NCBI RefSeq assembly: GCF_002979975.1
Contig: NZ_PCQD01000014.1
Location: forward strand, 1 to 63,187
Source: Pseudomonas sp. MYb185
GTDB taxonomy: Bacteria > Pseudomonadota > Gammaproteobacteria > Pseudomonadales > Pseudomonadaceae
Reading direction: 5' to 3'
DNA length: 63,187 bases
The notes below the pieces were generated by a model. It worked only from the letters and a program-made list of their open reading frames with translations. It had not been told where the DNA came from and did no database searches. The translations under genes were made by a program, and so were the position numbers. This document shows, piece by piece, positions 63,033 to 63,187 of this stretch; position 1 is the first letter of the stretch, and every line of letters starts with the position of its first letter.

Positions 63033-63187
63033 ATGCCCAGGCTGTTCCCCATTGTTCTTGTTGCCTCCACCAGCCTCCTTGCCTGCTCCATCCATGCCGC
63101 CAACCAACCGCTCAGCCTGCCGGCACAGATCATCCTCGGCGGCGGCGACGATGGCCAGGACCTGCAACTGCCGCTGGCCCGGCATAC
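63033..63187 (+). CDS. Exported protein, cut by the window end
   Basis: The first 51 codons of an ORF starting MPRLFPIVLVASTSLLACSI. A hydrophobic signal with LLAC fits a lipobox (Cys18), although SIHAANQ could also mark ordinary Sec cleavage. The remainder LPAQIILGGGDDGQDLQLPL is not recognisable. The preceding GAGAGTGCC is a fair ribosome binding site. Function unknown. Confidence 0.6.
   Translation, partial: MPRLFPIVLVASTSLLACSIHAANQPLSLPAQIILGGGDDGQDLQLPLARH

Overview
The window looks like chromosomal DNA of a GC-rich gammaproteobacterium of the Pseudomonas group. Supporting features are a family I lipase with its dedicated foldase, the marR / asnO / ngg / M42-peptidase osmoprotectant locus, gabDT, the ydbH-ynbE-ydbL trio and a short 7Fe ferredoxin FdxA. 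A marine or hydrocarbon-associated relative (Halopseudomonas-like) is a guess from gene content only. Everything here was read by eye; no database search was run.

Left part (1-21 kb). A 127-bp tandem repeat array lies next to a type I DAHP synthase. Upstream of that gene, on the minus strand, are two consecutive aromatic-rich leader peptides with an intrinsic terminator between them. After nfeD-qmcA comes one long minus-strand set (14.3 down to 3.6 kb): sulfonate/nitrate-type ABC importer (binding protein, permease, ATPase), GntR regulator, AprA-like flavoprotein, AprB-like ferredoxin, HEAT-repeat protein, FdxA, a tiny ORF, a DUF971 protein, a YeiH-type exporter, ferredoxin-NADP reductase and a Mrp-type Fe-S carrier ATPase. 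I read it as a dedicated import, reduction and Fe-S maintenance system for an unidentified, possibly organosulfur, compound. Then follow lipA-lif, the ydbH-ynbE-ydbL envelope genes and a phospholipase D-like gene.

Middle part (21.3-52.7 kb). A catabolic island: cytochrome P450, a lactate-oxidase-type FMN enzyme, an AldA-like dehydrogenase, an aldo/keto reductase, a Rieske ferredoxin, four NTF2-fold proteins, an envelope module (RND transporter, Ycf48-like, DUF1329, DUF1302), a fused 2-oxoacid:ferredoxin oxidoreductase, a GST, a GlcD-type FAD dehydrogenase, a PAS-PAS chemoreceptor, two enoyl-CoA hydratase-type proteins (one a FadB-like protein without its NAD domain), a [2Fe-2S] ferredoxin with its reductase, thiolase, two SDRs, an AraC regulator and an EthD-domain protein. 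The enzymes fit a route from an oxygenated substrate through a 2-hydroxyacid and 2-oxoacid to a CoA ester and then beta-oxidation. The substrate is not evident.

Right part (52.7-63.2 kb). Housekeeping and osmoadaptation: gabT-gabD, a 5'-truncated DUF2235 (Tle1-like) phospholipase effector with its DUF2931 lipoprotein partner, a marR gene, a 286-bp MITE-like element with 33-bp terminal inverted repeats, the N-acetylglutaminylglutamine amide operon (asnO, ngg, M42 peptidase) and the start of an exported protein cut by the window edge. No rRNA, tRNA, CRISPR array or complete insertion sequence was seen.
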